Source of the DNA: Botryosphaeria dothidea
Lineage: Eukaryota; Ascomycota; Dothideomycetes; Botryosphaeriales; Botryosphaeriaceae
Length of the DNA: 64,000 nucleotides
Reading direction: 5' to 3'
NCBI GenBank assembly: GCA_011503125.2
Contig: WWBZ02000073.1
Coordinates: forward strand, 2,294,001-2,358,000
Of this stretch, positions 1 through 11,315 are shown one piece after another (positions within the stretch are counted from its first letter, which is position 1; every line of letters begins with the position of its first letter). Position numbers and translations under genes: made by a program. The notes beneath the pieces were generated by a model. The model did not search any database, was not told where the DNA came from, and saw only the letters and a program-made list of their open reading frames with translations.

Positions 1-304
1 CTCGTTTCGCGGCAGACGCCAAAAGCCGCCAGACCTGAAGTTGGCCCGCAGCAACGGCTCCACTGCCCTGACTGCGGGCTCCGCTGCCACGCCTGCCAAG
101 ACCGACACCAGCTCCCCGTTACCTTCCCTGACCCTCTCCGCTCCTGACCTCCTACACCAGCCCACCCCCGACCGTGCCAGAGCGCAACAATCCGCCCGCC
201 TGCTCAACGAGCTACCCCTGCCGCCCACCCCGCCGCAGCCTCCCGCCAAAACCGATCTGCGCAGGCCGTCCGACCCATCCACCACTGCTGCTGGCGCGGC
301 CACC
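1..304 (+). promoter_or_regulatory. Upstream leader of the MGNK gene
   Basis: Pro/Ser-coding-looking, C-rich sequence that stays open in the same frame as the gene starting at 305 but contains no in-frame ATG. Best read as 5' UTR or leader; an upstream exon outside the window cannot be excluded. Confidence 0.35.
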
Positions 305-1569
305 ATGGGCAACAAGGCCTCGAAGGCCGCTGACGACCAGCACTCGCCCTCGCATCGCTCCAAGTTCTCCCTGCGCCGCAAGCCCGTCAAGAAGGACGCA
401 TCGCCGCCCGCCCACCAAGCCAATGGTGCTGCTGTAGCTCCAGCTCAAGGTCATGTCACACCCGTAACTCAAGCTGGGGCCGCGCAAGCTCACCCGCGAG
501 CTCCAGCTTCCCCGCCAGCAGTACAGAACTCCAAGCCTAATGCGCCGCCGCAACAATCAATAACAGTTCCACAGCCCTCGGCACCGCAATCCGAAGGAAA
601 CACTCTGGTCGAGCCCAATCGCACCTCGCAGTCGATTTCAACGACGCTGTCGGACGCTACCATCGTCCGGGATCGCTCCAACTCGCCGCCGACTGAGCCC
701 GACGACGAGGAGCCGATTACACCAACGCTGAAGCCCGCTGCCGTCGACCTGCTTCCTTCTCCAAGCCCTGTTCCTGAGGAAAGCCCGTCGAAATACGGCG
801 TTGTCAAGCAGCCCAGCAACTCGACCATGAAAGAGCAGAAAGTGGCCATGCATTATCGCGGCAAGAGCAGCACAGGCTTCGATATCTTCAAGGTAGGCGC
901 CCTCCATCACCTCGCAAAAGTCTCTTGGTCGCGCGTTGTTCTTTGTGCTTAACATGTTCGTTCGCTCTCAGCGATTGTGAGAATAACTGAAACTCCCAGT
1001 CTTCGACGAACAAACTCCAGAACACCAAGCCATACAAAAACACGCTCTCACCACCAATTTCTCCAAATCCTGCCAACGTGTCCAATAATCTTTCTCCCGT
1101 CATTGTTTCCCCGCCCGCTACCTCTCCGACCGAGCTCTCTAGCTCGACACTCAACCGTCCGACCGTTCCAATCTTTGAGGTCTTCAATGCGCAAATGCGG
1201 CCCAACAGGACCACCACACCCCGGCTCAACTGTGTCCATACTCAGTGCTTCCATAATCATCGGCGATTCCACCGAAGCAACAACCGCATACTTCCGATCG
1301 GCTGCATGCTCTGTTTTTCACCTTCTCTGGACGTCCACTGGACTTGCACGTGGTGCGCGCTGCGCATTTGCCAGAGCTGTCGAGTGATACTTGAATCAAT
1401 CCCACGAAAGAGTCTGGAGGTTTTCATTCAGGAGAGGATGGGTGAAAAGACGGTGGATGAGAAAACTTCTAACGATGCAGGGGCCACAAGAAACAAGGAG
1501 AACTTGATGGTCAAGAAGACAAGAAGATCGGTGCACGAGCCAAACAAAGTCATCGTGTGGGAGGCGTGA
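305..1569 (+). CDS. Predicted N-myristoylated, Cys-rich protein of unknown function
   Basis: Two exons, 305-892 and 1000-1569, joined in phase 0 across a 107-bp intron (AG|GTAGGC ... CCCAG|TC), giving 385 aa. The start is the first ATG in an open frame that runs in from the window edge, and it sits in a good CACCATGG context. The protein begins MGNKASK, a classic N-myristoylation signal (Gly2, Ser6, Lys7), so membrane attachment is likely. Residues 1-260 are Ser/Pro-rich and probably disordered. Near residues 298-323 there are three CxxC pairs (C298/C301, C312/C315, C320/C323), with further Cys and His at about 274-283, suggesting a zinc-binding module close to the C terminus; spacing does not match RING or Zn2Cys6. 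The tail is Lys/Arg-rich. I do not recognise the family. The splice is well supported by phase and by the loss of coding sense in the original frame beyond 892. Confidence 0.65.
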
Positions 1570-4500
1570 AGGTACATTGATATGTCTTGAAGGGTAAGGA
1601 GTTCTCGATGGATTAATGTGGTGTCCGGCGTATCCATTCGGCATTGCATAGCATTACGGCGTCCCGCGTGTGCATCTACGGTTTCGGTTCTGGCTTTGGC
1701 GTTTGCTCGACGGCACATTGGGAGCTCGGTTTCTCACATCTAAAGATGCTGGTTTAGGCAGAAGTATTGGGTGGGCCTGGGCACCCATTTGGAGTTTTCC
1801 AATTCGTGTCTGCGTTCAACAGTTTTTCTCTCCTGTTCATCTTTTTCTTTGGCCAATCCGATCTTCATCTCGCACCGTACCCACCACAGCTCTTCCTTTC
1901 CTTGTGTGGTCTTTCAGTTGTCTTATACCTCAGCGCATTTTGTTTCATACCCATTTTTTGGGATTCACTTTACTACTACTGGATTGCTGAGCGATTCCTT
2001 GCCGGTGGGCTTAATTACTCACCAGTCTCAACCATGGTGATGAAAAGGAAGAATCACGTCAAAATTCTGAATGATATCCCCCCCAGCAGGTCCTTGTCGG
2101 GCCAATAGATTTCATTTCCTTTTCCGTCTCGTGGGGGAAACTTCCACGTAGCAGCAGCATCTGGCATGTATAGCACAGCAATAGTAACCTCCTATCAAGT
2201 TTCTTTTGACATCCTGGTCTTTCTTGCTTCACCTCCGCCTGCTTTTTCCGTGTATTGGAATCATGCCCTCGCAGTTTTGTTGTGGAGACCCGGTCTACTT
2301 CTGCGGTATCTGCGAATCGGAGTTCAGCGGATGGAGGCGGCCTACACGCCATTCGCTTCACCTCGACTTTCCGCTCTCAAATATCACTCCACATCGTGCC
2401 TACAGTACTAACCACCCCTCTCGAACTTCATAGTCCATCATCTTCGTATTCTCATATTTTTATCCCTGGGGCTTTGTTGAGTTTTCCGATCCCTTTCTTG
2501 CTTCTGATTACGACGATCGATATTAATGCCTTAGCATCTTGTCACCTGGATCGGACAATGACTTACCACAGCGCAATCCAGCAAAGGGACTTCCTTCTCG
2601 ACTATTCGGCCGAAGAGAATCCCACAAGAACAACATGAAGCTGCTAAGCATCGAGTGAGACAGTTCAAGCCTTCTACCCCCCTTCTACGTCACTACAATT
2701 AGTGGAGATAGTGAAGACGATTCGCGTTCCGCAGTCATCGCACACGCAAACATGCATACGATCTTCTATCAAGATTATCGAATTCGGCTTTTTCCACAGC
2801 GCCAAGCGGTCGGTAAATTTGTTGTTTGGTGGATTGCCCGTTCGACGCGCGTCCGTACCGGTGCGATTGGCGTTGCAGAACTTGGCGGCCTCATCCTTTG
2901 CCTGATGAGTAAGGTTTCTTATGGAATAATAGTGGGCCAAACGCAGGGCGGTTGATTGTGGATTTTGAACGAGCTGGTTTTGAGAAGGCCAATATTGGTA
3001 AGATCGAATGAACATGCAGATTGATAAGGAGCACTCGGTATGACATACACCAACAGAAGAGAGGCTGACGTTAGAAGTCCAGGATTCCTTCTTCAGCTAT
3101 GACGTGTCTCTCTGAATGCGATTTGTATTGACTCGCAGCATTATCCGCAGCATTTCCTTGGACGGCTTGATAAACTGAACCTGGAAAGACGTATTGGAAT
3201 CTACTCGATTGGAATATAAGCAAACCGGTATATTTTGTACGCTTATCTTCATGCTTCTTTTTGCATGTCTGTGGTATCAGACAGGTGGCCACCTGTTGGC
3301 TGGCGTATTTATCGCAGTTATATTATACCTATTCACAGATTGCAATCATGGAGTCCTCTATCGTGTTGTGCTGAATACAGCAATGATGCCTGATCTTTTC
3401 TCCTACACAACGCAAACAATGAAGTTACAGGCTACCAAGTCCGTTGCAGAAGTATTGCGGAAGCTCATCAATCTCCCCTGATGCGTATGGATTTAAAGCC
3501 TTAATGCGGACTGTTGTTATTCACGAGGACAGACGACACTACCTTCGAGATGAGTGGGTCAACTTCTGATGTCTATGTGCCGGGTCTATCGCTGTACCTT
3601 GGGACCGACGCCATTGCAGAACCTTTTCAAAATCCCCTCAAATTCCTCTAATGTCGTATTGTTACGTGGAATTCCACTAAATGATGCGCGCAGCACGTGA
3701 ACTGTTGCTCGGGATGACCGGACCGATCTCCGGCACTTCCTAATGCCCAGCCTTACACGCAGGTGATGCCACAGTCCGACTGAGCACTACCTTCATTCTA
3801 GTCTCAGCTCTTCCAGGCTCTGGCGGTAAGAGCAAGATGATCCAGAAAAACGCCAGCGAGCGTTTGAACACGGCCCCCCGAAGAGGCAACGATCAGCTTC
3901 AGCCGTCTCTACCAACCAACCGAGGGACCGAACCGCTCCCACTTCCCTAATCGGGTAAGAGGCGCCATCCGGAATTCACCAACCGACAATAGAACCAAAG
4001 AGTCTAGACCGTAGTAATCGGACAGGAATGACTATGCAGGCGGGACCGACGGGTCGGGAATCCTTCCTGCGATCTTTTTTAGACGCGTTGAGTTTACCGT
4101 GGATTTTATTTGATTAACGGACGCACCCCGATTACCTTGGAACTCACAGGAACCCCCGCCCACGCAACCCCCGGCACTAGGATCGTCGGGGAACGGGATT
4201 TTCGTTTGTAGAGTTACTTGTTTTAGCTCTCCGACTCGGGCCGATCGATCTGGTTGTTCCAGATCGGGAACCGGCAGTCTGGATTCGCAGGGTCGGCCCA
4301 TAGAGCGTTTTGACGACACAAGGGTATGAGACAGTCTCATCGACGAAGCATGGCTGCTGCCACATGGAAAAAAAATCACTCTAAAACATACCTCTCACCC
4401 ACTAGGCTGGAAGCCATCAACATCATCCTCGTCAGCACCACTGGGCGGGTGGCTAGCCTAGTGTATTTTGCATACTTTGTATGGTACCGAAGGAGGGTTT

Positions 4501-5512
4501 ACTAGTTCGCGCTGACGGAGTTGTGCTGACGACTAACGTGATCGTCCGAGAGGAGCCATTGACAGAGGCCTTCGAGAAGCAATCGTCGAAGAAATGCTGA
4601 TAGGTTCCAATTGCATTAGTGGGAGGCGTGTCACGCTGCTTACACGCATATGCAGGCACGATCATCAATGGTCTCAGATTAGGGACGGTGTGATAGGGGT
4701 AAAAACCAAGACCTGCATGTAAGACAAAAGCAAAAAAAGATTCAGCATAAGGTTTCACAGACTAAGATATGATGAGATATTGTTGAGAGCAAGAAGAATG
4801 TGATAAATTGCCTCGGAAATGACAGCTTTAGCTTCTCGTATGCGCTGGGTTCGCCGCTGCTAGCTAGCTACATGCCGCTGCCCCAATTTCATGCAGTCAC
4901 TTCATTATCCTCTTCTGCAAACCGATCTGTCGCGGGGTATCTTCGTGTCCAATGGAAATCCTAGCCAATCCGATTTTTCCAATCCAAAAGTCTTCAATAT
5001 ACACACAGAATGAGAGGTAGTCAAATAGGAGAAAGCAGAGGAAATATGACCAAGGAAAGTAATGAAGGAAAATGTGTCTAGGGAAAGACAGTGAGCACAA
5101 CTATTTGTGCCATTCAAACGATGATGGGGTATCTTCCAACGCCTTTCGGCAAACCTGGCGCAAAATCTCCGGGTCGCCTGTTGTGCAAAATGAACTGATC
5201 AACCGCCGACGCCATTTCCAGCTCGCCGCAAGCACTGCTGCGCGGCTGTTCGATGCCTCTGTACGTGTCTGAGGAGATTCGTTGATCGTTATTGGTCTCT
5301 AATCGTTCGCTTGCTGTCTTCGTCCCATCCCGCAGTATGTGTAGTCCCGCGTTTGGGTCCGAGGATGAAAGCTGCTTTGTGTTTTGATGCTGTTCGCTAG
5401 ATTGCTCGGCCAAAAAAAAGTCAAGGTAGGATACAAATGAGAGGATGAACGGGTGAAAATTTGACACGGTGCGTCAGTTGGTGGCGTGTGGCGAGTGCGG
5501 CACACGATCTGC
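1570..5512. other. 3.9-kb gene-poor interval
   Basis: Between two convergent genes. Around 1790-2640 the sequence is T- and CT-rich, as in fungal UTRs and promoters. Open frames are short and overlapping, without recognisable domains or a consistent intron pattern. A Cys-rich stretch beginning at the ATG at 2263 is too short to support. I see no gene, RNA or transposon here. Confidence 0.5.
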
Positions 5513-7243
5513 CTAGACGACGAGTCCACCGAATGCCTCGGCAACACCCGAGAGCGGGGCCTTGACACGGTCAAGCAGGCGGCGCTCGTTGCGCTCGCCT
5601 TCGGTTTCGACCTTGCTGAGCTGAGCCGTTGTGGGGCTAGGCGGCTCGCTTTCATGGGACTGTTGGTCAGCTTGGTGCGACTCGATGTCAATATCTGTCC
5701 GCGGCTGGGTGCTGCGACTAGCGACCGGGGTGAGGTCAGCATCGGCGTCCCGATGGAATGACATAGCGACGCTAGCATCGGACGCTTCACGACGGACATC
5801 CGGTCGCGTGGTCATGCGGAGACAAGCATCGCGGTCTCCCTGGGTAAAGCGATGGGCGCTGTAATGCGGGGGCGACTCAGTGAACTCAGTGACCATCTGC
5901 TTTCTCGCGTTGATGCGGAGTCGAATGCCATCGCAATACATCACGTCGCTGGCACGGGGCGAAGAAGCCAGGAGAACCGGGGCGCAACGACGGCGATAGC
6001 GCATGATGGATGAGGCCGATGGTTGGGGATGCTCGCCAAACGGATACTTGTCCGAGGCCTCGATGTGCTGCTCAAAATGAGAATCCACCGAAGTACGGCG
6101 GATCGCAGTGCGCTCGATGGCGTCATCCATGTTCTGAGTGCTGCTATTGGAGAGGTTTCCGGGCCGTGGAGACGATGGTCGGCCGGGGAAGAGCATGTCT
6201 GCGGCATCGAGATCATCGGCATCAGCATCGGCTCCGCCTGTATTCACTGGCTGCTCGGGCTGCTCGTCCTCGGAGTTGCGGGCAAGGTTAGGATACAGGG
6301 TCCTGATGATGCGTTCCTGCTCAGCGAGAAGTCTTCTGGCGTTCAAATCAATCGTGTCCTGACGGGTAGGCCTGCCGTCAAGTTGCCTCTGCCTGCGGCC
6401 TCGTCTGGGAAGACTGCGGTAGCGAGGCTCGCTGCGGTCCTCCAAGGGCGGGCTGATGTCGACAGAAGCACAGAGATTCTCGATCCAATCCAGCAGCCCC
6501 TCCTGCTCGGCAGCACAGAGCAGGAACTGGTCCGTTTCCAGGCGCAAGCGCATCACGTGCTCTCTGATGGGCCAGAACAGATGCGGATCAGTCTGGTAGA
6601 CGGCATGACGAGCGTTGAGCGGGACAAGCTTTGCCAATGGCGACTTTGGAACGAGATCGGTCTTCTTGAAATCCAAGGCGAGGCCGAGTTCGGCGTGTTG
6701 CAGGGAGTATGTGTGGATCAGCCTGCCAGGAGACGGTTTCTTAGATTTCGAAAACAAGCTGGTCTTGAGGCGGTGAATGTTCAGCTGGGTGCCGCGAAGG
6801 ATGACATAGACGTCTTGCCACTGGCGGTCTCTCGGGCATGGCTTTTCGAAGATGTTGATGTACTCGGTCTTGAAACCTAGCGGCCCCTCGAATAACACCG
6901 AACACGAGTAGCTTGGCAAGGCGTCCCTGGCAGGGATGTTGTCGGGGTTACGCGGTGTGTATGCAGGCGGTTGCGCAGCTGGGTCGGCGGGCTGCGAATG
7001 GGTGTGGAAAGTGTTGTGGTAGCCGTAGCAGCTGGGAACGGAGGAGGAGATGGTGGTTGTGGTGGCCGGGGGTGGTGGTGGTGGTGATGGTGCTGCTGCT
7101 GCTGCTGCTGCGGAAGAGTTGCTGTTTGCAGAGTCGTTTGCGGGGGCAGCACGCTGCTGTTGGGGCGGGTACTGGGGCATGGCGCACTGCATCATGGCGG
7201 TATGCTGGCGGAAGAGCGCAGCGCCCAGGGCGGATGCGCTCAT
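5513..7243 (-). CDS. PH-domain protein with Pro/Ala-rich N terminus
   Basis: Single exon on the minus strand, 576 aa from the ATG at 7243; the open frame continues upstream to 7291 but only from a TTG. Residues 1-110 are low complexity: poly-Gln/Pro, an alanine run, a proline run and a PPAY motif near residue 92, which in fungi can bind WW domains of Rsp5-type ubiquitin ligases. A pleckstrin-homology fold is seen from about 114 to 265: it starts in SVLFEGPLGFK, contains WQDVYVILRGTQLNIHRL, and ends with the helix carrying LLDWIENLCASV, including the conserved Trp. The rest is Ser/Asp-rich and disordered apart from a conserved-looking CDGIRLRINARKQM stretch. The likely role is membrane or phosphoinositide-linked adaptor or signalling; the exact partner is unknown. 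The PH call is firm, the function is not. Confidence 0.8.
   Translation of the reverse strand: MSASALGAALFRQHTAMMQCAMPQYPPQQQRAAPANDSANSNSSAAAAAAAPSPPPPPPATTTTISSSVPSCYGYHNTFHTHSQPADPAAQPPAYTPRNPDNIPARDALPSYSCSVLFEGPLGFKTEYINIFEKPCPRDRQWQDVYVILRGTQLNIHRLKTSLFSKSKKPSPGRLIHTYSLQHAELGLALDFKKTDLVPKSPLAKLVPLNARHAVYQTDPHLFWPIREHVMRLRLETDQFLLCAAEQEGLLDWIENLCASVDISPPLEDRSEPRYRSLPRRGRRQRQLDGRPTRQDTIDLNARRLLAEQERIIRTLYPNLARNSEDEQPEQPVNTGGADADADDLDAADMLFPGRPSSPRPGNLSNSSTQNMDDAIERTAIRRTSVDSHFEQHIEASDKYPFGEHPQPSASSIMRYRRRCAPVLLASSPRASDVMYCDGIRLRINARKQMVTEFTESPPHYSAHRFTQGDRDACLRMTTRPDVRREASDASVAMSFHRDADADLTPVASRSTQPRTDIDIESHQADQQSHESEPPSPTTAQLSKVETEGERNERRLLDRVKAPLSGVAEAFGGLVV
7091..7113. repeat. GCT triplet run coding poly-Ala
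   Basis: Short run of GCT/GCN triplets inside the PH-domain gene; on the minus strand it encodes the alanine tract near residues 45-51, next to a proline run. A likely site of length variation. Confidence 0.6.
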
Positions 7244-10200
7244 GGTAGACGAGTGTTGGGATGGAGGGCCGACGACGAATGCGGCGCGCAACGGGGTTTT
7301 GAGGGTCTAGGATGCGCGAACGGCCAACATGTCGGCCAGGCGGGTGAGAATTTGAGGACTGGATGCGCTGGGTCGCAGTGTCTGGACTGTGGTCGTGGCT
7401 CTGGTGTTAGCTCGGCGCGGACTGGCCGTGGTTTTAGCTGAGCTGGTTGGTGCGCGCGGCGGCGTGTCTCAGCTGGCTCGCTGGCCCTGTTCTCGGTCGC
7501 GTGTGGCTTTGGACGGGAATGGCCTGGACAAAGAGACAGGCGTCAATGGGCAATGGGGCGTCTTTTGCACGGGCGGGTGTGGGCTTGATATCTGGGCATG
7601 AGCTGCAGGACGCGGCAGGGGGGAGCCATGCAGGCCGGCCATGAGCGCGGGGAACTGGTGCGGCCATCACACCACAGGCCTGCGCGTGAGCCACCAGCAA
7701 TTGCTGCGCGAATGGGCTGCCAGCGCCGCGCCCGCAGCCCTTCCAAATCCGCCTCAAGGGCCGCCAAACCCCTCTCCCACGCCGGCGTTCACCGCAGATC
7801 GGCCAAGGCGACGAGCCGCGCCCAAGCCCGTTTTCTCCTCCCGCCATGCCACGCACCGCTTGCACGCCGGCACTGACCTGGCCCCATCGTCGTCGCCCTC
7901 GCCCCCAGACCACGCTCTGCCACGCCCAGTCCATGCCTGCAACTTCATCACTCCTGCGCGCTGCGTCACCGAGTCAAGCAGAAACGAAACGGGTCCCACT
8001 GTTTGCGCTGTTGCGGCGGGCGCTTCCGCGGCAGATCTCACCTGAGGTCATTCTGCGATGATCGCTGCCGGCTGGCGAGTCGTTCTGCGTCCTGACCGCC
8101 GGGGTGCTGCCCTGTCGCATCCCGTCACGTTACCGCCGCCGCGGTGGTAACGCTCGAGTCTTCTGCAGCGAGCGCCAGACCTGCGCGAGACCTGCCGGCC
8201 AGGTGGGTAACGCCCAGCGCGCCGTCTTTTCGCGCCCTGCATTGTTGCGTTGCTGGCAGACGTTAGCGGCCCTTGTCATGCGCTGCCGGTGTGGAGAGCC
8301 GTGGTCACATTGCACCCGCTCGTTTTGGCAGCGAGCATGGCGGTCTGTTCAAGAATCAGTCTCCGCGCCCGCACATGATGCCTCTGATCCCCTCGCTGGC
8401 CTAGCGCATGCCTGATCTTAGAGCTCGCCATTCCCAGAAACTTCTACCGTGCGCCCACGACAGTCTCAGTGCGACACCATCGCCAGTCCCTTATCACCAC
8501 CCGTATCTCACGCTGTGGATTGCATCAGTGTCACTTGGCCCCCCGCGACCCCCGTCGCACTCAGCAACGTCGGCGTCCGACTCATCTGTCGTACGTGCCG
8601 CCGCCTCTCCACGAGGTCCGTCACGTTGCGTCCGCCTCTGCGCGTCCTGCTGTGCCCGCGAGGCGTATTTGGCATCCGGCCAGCTCGTGCCACCCGAATA
8701 CCAGTATCTCGCTCATCTCACCCAACCGGGTATGCGACAATAAGCCCAGCCGAAGCCTCCATTGTGTCTTTTTCCTGCCATCTATCGCACGGCTGTCGCG
8801 TCGCCCGCAGATGTGTTGACCGCGGAGCGCGGACCATCATATTACGCCATCACTATTTTTCGCTAACAACCAGGTTCCAGGAAGCAAGGCTCTGCCGTGA
8901 GCCAACGCATGTCATGGCGCTGACGGAACTTTCGGACAGCCTGCAAAATGCACTTTGCAATCGTGAAACCCAGCGCGCCGGGCTGAACGCAGGCAGATGC
9001 TCGGGATGCCTGGGGAACACCCTTGTGCCGTCAGAAATGGCAGGGCCACTAAATGGTCCAGAACACTGGCTCTTCCGTTGAATTCCTCAGCATGTCCTGT
9101 CTTCAGTAATTCATCGTTTCGGGCATTTGTCCTGCAGAGAGCGTCGCAGAATTCGGGCATTTCTCTTCCGCAACGCACAGAAAATACCGCAGGTTTCCAC
9201 AACGATGCGGATTGTTTCTCCCACGACCTGGCTGAGTCGTGTCGGCCCCGTTCTGACGTCACAGTATTGTCTTCCCGACATCGCAGCCCTACAGCAAGGC
9301 TGTAACGTCTTCAAGGTTTTCTTCGTGTCTACGTCAGTTCATATTCATCATCTTCGGGCCTGGATTCGTTAGACTGCTTTCTTTGGTGTGGTTGGGACAC
9401 AGCTGTTCGAAACGCTGACGACACCCATTTGATAAGCTTCCAAACATCTCTCATCATCCTGGCCATATCGGACCGCCTCGATCCAGACAATTGATTTCAA
9501 CTTGCATTCAGCTGTAATGCGAACGTGCGGACTTGAGCGATTGGAGGTAAATCACAGGTCCTATGCAATAAGAAAAGCAGTAGGAGAGTTCCTTGGACAA
9601 CGCACGAGAGAGTTCCATATCCTCGGTAAGCTACAGCAAGAATGTGTCAATAAGCTTCTCCGCCCCCAGATTTCTGGTGAGCGTAAGCGCTAGTTTCTTG
9701 ACGTGGCGAACACGTACAGTGATTCCGAGAAGGGATGTCATCAAGCATATTCCAGCACTCCGGACAATTCGACAAGCATATTTAGAGGGTCGCGCAGGTG
9801 AGTCACTGGTGAAGATAATATCGCTGAAAATTGTTGCACTGTAGTCGTCCTACCTCCAACAAGGACTCTTTGCGGGTGAATGTGTTCCACAGCAGCGCCA
9901 CAGATAGCTTTCATTGGAAGGGGCCTCGAGGCTGCTCAGAAGCTTGTCACGGCTCCGCAGGATCGACAACGCGCTGATGGCGATGTGGCTGCAGGGGATC
10001 GAGCAGCTCCATCGATGAACGCTCTCATACGCCATCGACTGTAAGCTTAGCTGACTGACTTAAGATGAGCCGCCCCGCATTGAGGAGTCCAATAAAGTCC
10101 ATTACCAGATATAGTAACTAGTTGGCTTATTTTCGAGATTAGAGTTGTCGAAATTCAAGCTATTGGGGTAAGCGGCTGTTATAACTAAAACGTGCAGTCA

Positions 10201-11315
10201 GACTAAATTACGTTGAAGCAATTTATTCATGGCAGGCCTTAATCAGTATGTCTATACAACGACTGAGATGATGGTGATAGCTGTGACAAACTTCCCGCCG
10301 CCGATATTTGCATGAGCCTGGACTGACTCTGGTAAAGAATTTCATTCAAAGACTGAAAACTGACATTAGAGCACCGATTACGTGTCTTCCTGCCACAATG
10401 TGTCTGAATTTCCACCAATCGAGTAGATCTTCTGGTAGCACTTGTCGAACTACTGAAGGCAGGACAACAAATGACTGGACGCTCTCAAAGAAAACACTCG
10501 GCAAATTCCTTGTTCACTTGCATCGCCACTGCTGTTACATCCGCTGGCCCGCTTGCTCACACAAACTACACCAATAGCATCCGTCGTCCTTCGGTATAAC
10601 TCGTCGCCATTACGCCGCTGTCAATATCATTGCCACAGCATCACAAAGTGGAGTTTTGCAGCACGAACACCAAAACCACCTGCACCACGCGAGCTTATCA
10701 ATCAGCAACCTTTTCCTTCTTACCAATTCGCCAACTTCCAAGCCATGCCTTTGATGCCTTAGTTTTGAGCCGAGAGCTACCAGGCCAACACGGGCCGCTA
10801 TGCTACCTGATGAACCAGTGTCCAAGGTCCAGTCAAAATTTGAAAGGCTTGATCCAAGCCTTTCTCTGACAGGCAGGGGCTGGGCTTGGTCATCAAGTCA
10901 ATCGTGAAAGCAGAACCAATCAACCCAAAGCAATGGTTCTCACGCACCAGAAATCAATCTATAAACTATGTACAGCGGTCTTCATGCATGGGAGGAAAGC
11001 CCCGCCCAAGATATAAAAAAAAAGGGTACGTACTCGAAAGATGCCCAAAGCATGCTTTGAAAGAAGACGCCACAGTTGTCTCGTCCAAGAATCTCCCCTA
11101 CTGACGGGGAGCTTCCCCTTTCATTTGAGCCCACCTATATCCAATCCAAGTGGCAGAAAAATCGGGTATCGCTTCATTTCATCGTTCCGTCGAATCCTCC
11201 CTCGCAGTTGCTGACTCCCTGTGAGAGGCTCCCCGGTCCCATCAAAAGTTCGATACCATCCAAGAAGACGAGAGAAAAAAGGCCACCCAATGCCATGACT
11301 TCAAAAAGATCGCCT
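7244..11315. other. 4.1-kb interval without a supported gene
   Basis: Upstream of the PH gene and downstream of the Afi1-like gene. The first kilobase is GC-rich and full of overlapping random frames. From about 9300 onward it is closer to 45-50 percent GC with only short frames. No frame shows a domain, and no chain of frames could be joined by plausible introns. The proximal part (about 7244-8300) probably holds the PH gene promoter and 5' UTR. Confidence 0.5.

Noticed and set aside
2263..2433. Short Cys-rich frame from the ATG at 2263
   Set aside because: Only 56 codons, with Cys clustering limited to the first 20 residues, no signal peptide and no splice continuation found.
5513..7291. 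PH gene starting at 7291
   Set aside because: The codon there is TTG; the first ATG in frame is at 7243.
8449..9081. 210-codon plus-strand frame
   Set aside because: Composition like the overlapping frames in other phases; no domain, no plausible splice partners.
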